Below are positions 4,267-7,693 of a DNA stretch of 7,693 nt, piece after piece. Location of the stretch: positions 1-7,693 of the forward strand of contig DKJA01000048.1 in NCBI GenBank assembly GCA_002454505.1, read 5' to 3'. The stretch comes from Oxalobacteraceae bacterium UBA6704 (GTDB lineage Bacteria > Pseudomonadota > Gammaproteobacteria > Burkholderiales > Burkholderiaceae_D). Made by a program: the position numbers and the translations under genes. How positions within the stretch are numbered: the stretch's first letter is position 1; each line of letters starts with the position of its first letter. The notes under the pieces were generated by a model. The model saw only the letters and a list, made by a program, of their open reading frames with translations. It had not been told where the DNA came from and did not search any database.

Positions 4267-7119
4267 CTACTTGACTCGCGGGCTCTCCGGCGGGCCCATG
4301 TAGCTGGCCTTCAAGCCGCCCGCATCGACCACCACCTTCTGCAACACGACACCCGGATCCAGCGCCCAGAACTTCAGCACATGCGCGCCGGGTTTGGCGA
4401 CTGCGTGCTTTGTCGCGAACACCGCGGCACCATCGGCAACGATCTTTTCCCACCACTTCTCCGACGCATCGGCATGGATGCTGACGATCTGCGGCGCCTC
4501 GTCGTCGATCGACACGGCGTAGCGCAGGCCCTGCCCCGGCTGGAACTTCAGCGTCGGTGCCAGCGTGACCTGCACGTTCACGTTCCCGCTGGTGAACAGG
4601 TGCATGTCGTACTCCAGCCGCATGCCGTCCTTGACAGATAACGCAGCCGCTTCGGCAGGCAGCGTGGTCATGCCGGACAAGGTCCGGCCATGGTCCGGCA
4701 CATTGAGCCATGCGCGGCCTGGCGCTTCGACCGCACGGGCATAGTGCTCGGCCTCGATCGACACCACGCCGTGCGTTTCAACGTAGCCTTTGGCAGGCTG
4801 CGGGCCGGCCGGCTTGTGCAGCGGTACGGGGATCTTCGCTTCGCCATTCGGGCCGGTGACGATCAGCGTGGCCGACTTCACGCCGTCCGGCACCTGATCC
4901 CACCGCGCATCGACGGCGATGCGCTGCACCTTGTCCACCGTGCCGGAGGTTTTATCGAGCACGATCCACGGCTCGCTGGCGCGCACGGTGAACTTGAACG
5001 GCGTGCTGCCGCGGTTGAACACTTCGATGTAGCGGGCCTTGCGCTCGTAGAAGTCCAGCGCAGGCAACGCCAGCGGGTCGCGCGCATCCGGCCACACATG
5101 TTCGGTGCCCTCGAGCGCCACGCCCATGTCGCCCGCCTTCGGCACCTGGATCTCGCTCACGGCCGGCATCACGTTGCGGGGCGGCTGCTGCCAGTAGGTG
5201 TAGCCCAGGTGCGTCTGCGCCATCATGTGGTTCCATTTGCCGCCATTGATGCTGTGGTAGCGGCGCGTCAGGTCGGCATCTTCGCGGAACAGCATGCGCG
5301 CCTGGTCGGCCAGGTCGTTGGCCGCCGTGCGGCCCTGCTTTGCGTACAGCCGGTTCATGCCCGCCGTGGCATACAGTTCGTTGACGATCGTGCTGGCCTT
5401 GGCGGGATGCAGCACCAGCTGGAAGAAGGCGTCGCGCCGCTCCGCCGGCAGGCTGGCGTAGATCTTCTCGGCGCGGGCCGTGATGGCGCGGTACTCGGCC
5501 ACCACGCGTGCCGATTCGTCGTAGTTGACCAGGCTGTAGGTGTCCGGCTCCAGCATCTCCGGCCGGCGGCGGCTGTTGTACTTGGCGTACTTCGCGACGA
5601 TGTCGGCAATCTCCACCGCATGCTGATTGCCGAACTCGCGCGCGGCCCACAGCTCCAGGTATTTATCCAGGCTGTCGGCCGGCCACCTTTCCGGGTTCCA
5701 TGCGTAATGCAGGAAGAACTCGATCGGCACTTCCATCGGCTTCAGGTCGCCCACGTTGACGATCCACATGCGCGTGGCCTCGTACTTCCAGGCCAGGTGC
5801 ATCTGCTCCCACACCTTCGGCAGCGGCGACACATTGATCCACTTGTACGAGCGTGGGCCGCCCACGTAATCGAAGTGGTAGTAGACGCCCGCCCCACCGG
5901 AGCGCTTGCGCTCTTCCGGCGTTGGCAGGCGGCGGATATTGCCCCAGTTATCGTCGCACCACAGCAGCAGCACGTCGTCCGGCACGCGCATGCCTTCTTC
6001 GTAATAGTCCTGCACTTCCTTGTACAGCGCCCATGCCTGCGGCACCTTGGTCACGTCCGGGTTCAGTTCCTGGGCGATCATCTGCCGCTGGTCGGTGACG
6101 ATTTTCTCGAGAAGTGCGACGTTCGAATCGCGCGACATCGGCTCGTCGCCATCGCCGCGCATGCCCAGCGTGACGAATTTTTCATAGTCTTTTGTCTTCT
6201 TCAAACCATCGCGCCAGAAGTCCTGCAGCACCTTCTCGTTGCGGTTGTAGTCCCACGGGCCCTTGCCGTAGCGGGACCACTCCTTGTGGGCGCGCATCAT
6301 CGGCTCGTGGTGCGACGTGCCCATCACCACGCCGTATTCGTCGGCCAGGCGGCCGTTTTCCGGGTCGTCGTCGAAGAAGGCCGCATCCCACATGGCGGGC
6401 CATAGATAGTTGCCGCGCAGGCGCAGGATCAGCTCGAACACGTGTTTATAAAACTTGCTGTTGTAGCCGCCGTAGCGCTCCTTTGCCCAGCTGGTCAGCG
6501 CCGGCGCTTCGTCGTTGAGGAAGATGCCGCGGTACTGCACCACCGGCGCATCGGCCACGTGCGTGCCGCCCTGCGCATAGATCGCCTTGCGCTTCTGCGG
6601 CGGCACGTCCGCCCACCAGTACCACGGCGACACGCCGATCTGCTCGGAGAGTTCGTAGATGCCGAAGATCGTGCCGCGCTTGTCGGCACCGGCGATCACC
6701 AGCGCGCGCTGCACGCCGGGCAGCGGGTTCGCCACCGTCTGCACCTGGTAGCCTTCCCATTTGCCACGGATGGCCGACACGTCCAGCGTGCCCGCCTTGA
6801 CCATCGCATCGATCAGCGCGCTCTTGCCCACCGTGCCGACGATGACCACGTCGCCACCGGATGGCGCATCCTTGCGCAGCGCCGGCTTCAGGGCGCCGAC
6901 GCGCGCGACGTCCGCCTGCAGGTCGCCCGCCGCGCGCAGCACGCCGGCGTGGTCGTTACCGTCGATGTAGATCGGCGTGGCGCGGCCGTTGGCGACCAGC
7001 GCAACGTTACCCTCGCCAGTTTTGTCGAAGACGATGAACGGCTTCTGCCCCAGCGCCTGCGCGGACGTGGCGACGTGCAGCATCAGCGCGGCCAGCGCGC
7101 AGCGTAGTCTGAAACCCAT
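4267..7119 (-). CDS. Exported GH115 xylan alpha-glucuronidase
   Basis: A 950-residue GH115 enzyme, which removes (4-O-methyl-)glucuronic acid from internal and terminal xyloses of xylan, unlike GH67. Residues 1 to about 23 (MGFRLRCALAALMLHVATSA, then QALG) are a Sec signal peptide. An N-terminal alpha/beta domain runs to about 185 (GIYELSEQIGVSPWYWWADV at 153-172). The catalytic barrel spans about 190-490, with YRGIFLNDEAP (196-206), YLWPAMW (238-244) and GTSHHEPM (267-274). A helical region (about 490-650), a beta-sandwich (about 670-770) and a GH115 C-terminal beta domain (about 779-940) follow. Arg321, Asp325, Glu368, Asn391, His415 and Tyr418 have exactly the mutual spacing of Arg328, Asp332, Glu375, Asn398, His422 and Tyr425, recalled as active-site residues of Bacteroides BoAgu115A. 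The ATG at 7119 is preferred over an in-frame GTG at 7152 because it has a GGGAG site and starts the signal peptide. It follows the GH43 gene after 2 bases, so they are one transcript. Confidence 0.96.
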   Translation of the reverse strand: MGFRLRCALAALMLHVATSAQALGQKPFIVFDKTGEGNVALVANGRATPIYIDGNDHAGVLRAAGDLQADVARVGALKPALRKDAPSGGDVVIVGTVGKSALIDAMVKAGTLDVSAIRGKWEGYQVQTVANPLPGVQRALVIAGADKRGTIFGIYELSEQIGVSPWYWWADVPPQKRKAIYAQGGTHVADAPVVQYRGIFLNDEAPALTSWAKERYGGYNSKFYKHVFELILRLRGNYLWPAMWDAAFFDDDPENGRLADEYGVVMGTSHHEPMMRAHKEWSRYGKGPWDYNRNEKVLQDFWRDGLKKTKDYEKFVTLGMRGDGDEPMSRDSNVALLEKIVTDQRQMIAQELNPDVTKVPQAWALYKEVQDYYEEGMRVPDDVLLLWCDDNWGNIRRLPTPEERKRSGGAGVYYHFDYVGGPRSYKWINVSPLPKVWEQMHLAWKYEATRMWIVNVGDLKPMEVPIEFFLHYAWNPERWPADSLDKYLELWAAREFGNQHAVEIADIVAKYAKYNSRRRPEMLEPDTYSLVNYDESARVVAEYRAITARAEKIYASLPAERRDAFFQLVLHPAKASTIVNELYATAGMNRLYAKQGRTAANDLADQARMLFREDADLTRRYHSINGGKWNHMMAQTHLGYTYWQQPPRNVMPAVSEIQVPKAGDMGVALEGTEHVWPDARDPLALPALDFYERKARYIEVFNRGSTPFKFTVRASEPWIVLDKTSGTVDKVQRIAVDARWDQVPDGVKSATLIVTGPNGEAKIPVPLHKPAGPQPAKGYVETHGVVSIEAEHYARAVEAPGRAWLNVPDHGRTLSGMTTLPAEAAALSVKDGMRLEYDMHLFTSGNVNVQVTLAPTLKFQPGQGLRYAVSIDDEAPQIVSIHADASEKWWEKIVADGAAVFATKHAVAKPGAHVLKFWALDPGVVLQKVVVDAGGLKASYMGPPESPRVK

Positions 7120-7121
7120 CC

Positions 7122-7693
7122 TCAATCTCCCAATGCTTCGTAGTCGAACCACGCGAAATCGGCCGGCGGTGCCTTGGTACCCGCCGCGTACAGGCCGGCG
7201 AACACGCCCGTGAAGCCGCCCGCCATCTCCGAGCTCAGTGCCTTCGTCGGCGCGCTGCCCAGCGTCTGCAAAGGCTTGCCGCCTGCCGCGTAAGCGAATT
7301 CATAGCGGTCCGGCCAGGCGCGGATCTGCAGATCGACGGGACCGGCCGGCAGCGGCGCCGATGCGACCACCTTCGATACGTCTTTCACGCGCGTGGCCAG
7401 TTCGACGCGGCGGCTCCTGGCATCCCCGGCGATCCGCAGCTGGTAGTGATTGGCCTCGTTCTGCCGCAATGCGAGGCCGGCCACCTGGCCTGTCGCGGTG
7501 GGCGCGAACTCGACGCGCGTGGCGATGCGCACGTTCAGATGCTCCTGGCGCCGCGCCACGAAGGCCGGCGTGGCGATGTCGTCCAGCGTCTCCACCGCAC
7601 CCTTCAGCCGCAGCATGCCCGGCCGTTCGGCCAGCGTGTACAGGCCGGTGGCGGGACCGCGCAGGAAGGTCCAGTCCAGCGCCAGCTTCGGCG
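7122..7693 (-). CDS. GH43 beta-xylosidase/alpha-L-arabinofuranosidase, C-terminal domain only (5' part outside window)
   Basis: The minus-strand frame is open from the window edge to a TGA at 7122-7124, giving 189 residues of the C-terminus. KLALDWTFLRGP followed by LYTLAERPGMLRLKG matches the opening of the concanavalin A-like beta-sandwich that follows the five-blade propeller in GH43 beta-xylosidases (family versions read LxLxWxFxRNP ... SLTERPGxLRL). AFVARRQEHLNVRIATRVEF, then AGLALRQNEANHYQLRI and the ending ADFAWFDYEALGD, are further hallmarks. In characterised relatives this domain reaches over the active site and contributes to substrate binding. The catalytic Asp/Asp/Glu triad, signal peptide and start lie outside the window. 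The role is therefore inferred: release of xylose or arabinose from the ends of oligosaccharides made by GH10 and trimmed by the glucuronidases. The first in-window ATG (7616) is internal, because homology extends upstream of it. Confidence 0.87.
   Translation of the reverse strand, partial: PKLALDWTFLRGPATGLYTLAERPGMLRLKGAVETLDDIATPAFVARRQEHLNVRIATRVEFAPTATGQVAGLALRQNEANHYQLRIAGDARSRRVELATRVKDVSKVVASAPLPAGPVDLQIRAWPDRYEFAYAAGGKPLQTLGSAPTKALSSEMAGGFTGVFAGLYAAGTKAPPADFAWFDYEALGD
7127..7131 (-). promoter_or_regulatory. Ribosome binding site of the GH115 gene
   Basis: The minus strand reads GGGAG, seven bases before the ATG at 7117-7119. It lies within the last codons of the GH43 gene and supports the 7119 start and coupled translation. 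Confidence 0.65.

Noticed and set aside
4690..6405. Plus-strand open frame of 571 codons
   Set aside because: Antisense to GH115 and of shadow composition; no start signal or recognisable family.
7120..7152. GTG start for GH115 at 7152
   Set aside because: The ATG at 7119 has a ribosome binding site and opens the signal peptide; the extension only overlaps the GH43 end.

Overview
The window is a glucuronoxylan-degradation gene cluster from a GC-rich Gram-negative bacterium. Every readable N-terminus carries an export signal of Gram-negative type, and codon use is strongly GC-ending. A betaproteobacterium of the Oxalobacteraceae (Massilia/Duganella type) is my best guess. It rests on protein style and on a GGGGACTGTCCCC-type intergenic repeat that I associate with those genomes. 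Xanthomonadales or another GC-rich proteobacterium cannot be excluded without a search.

Layout, left to right. (1) 1-688, minus: N-terminal 229 residues of an exported sialate O-acetylesterase-type SGNH esterase; its 3' end lies outside the window. (2) 685-2916, minus: exported GH67 alpha-glucuronidase, overlapping the esterase start by 4 bases (ATGA). (3) 2917-3015: compact 99-bp divergent control region with two copies of a TGTTAGCG-headed site exactly 30 bp apart and an overlapping LacI-type palindrome. (4) 3016-4146, plus: exported GH10 endo-xylanase. (5) 4146-4266: convergent gap filled by a large imperfect inverted repeat. (6) 4267-7119, minus: exported GH115 alpha-glucuronidase. (7) 7122-7693, minus: C-terminal 189 residues of a GH43-type beta-xylosidase/arabinofuranosidase, 2 bases upstream of GH115; its catalytic module lies outside the window. 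The sequence is almost fully coding and no RNA gene or CRISPR array was seen.

How the genes fit together (inference from family knowledge): GH10 cuts the xylan backbone and leaves oligosaccharides with methyl-glucuronic acid on the non-reducing terminal xylose. GH67 removes that terminal uronic acid. GH115 can remove uronic acid from internal xyloses and from longer chains. The SGNH esterase probably removes acetyl groups. The GH43 protein would release xylose or arabinose from the decorated ends. Two non-homologous alpha-glucuronidases with complementary specificity suggest a diet of heavily glucuronidated xylan.

I found no wholly new system; the enzymes are all known families. The less ordinary items are non-coding: the inverted-repeat element that occupies the whole convergent gap, a GTAG-headed REP-like palindrome lying in frame inside a family-atypical insert of GH67, and the tightly packed double operator between GH67 and GH10.
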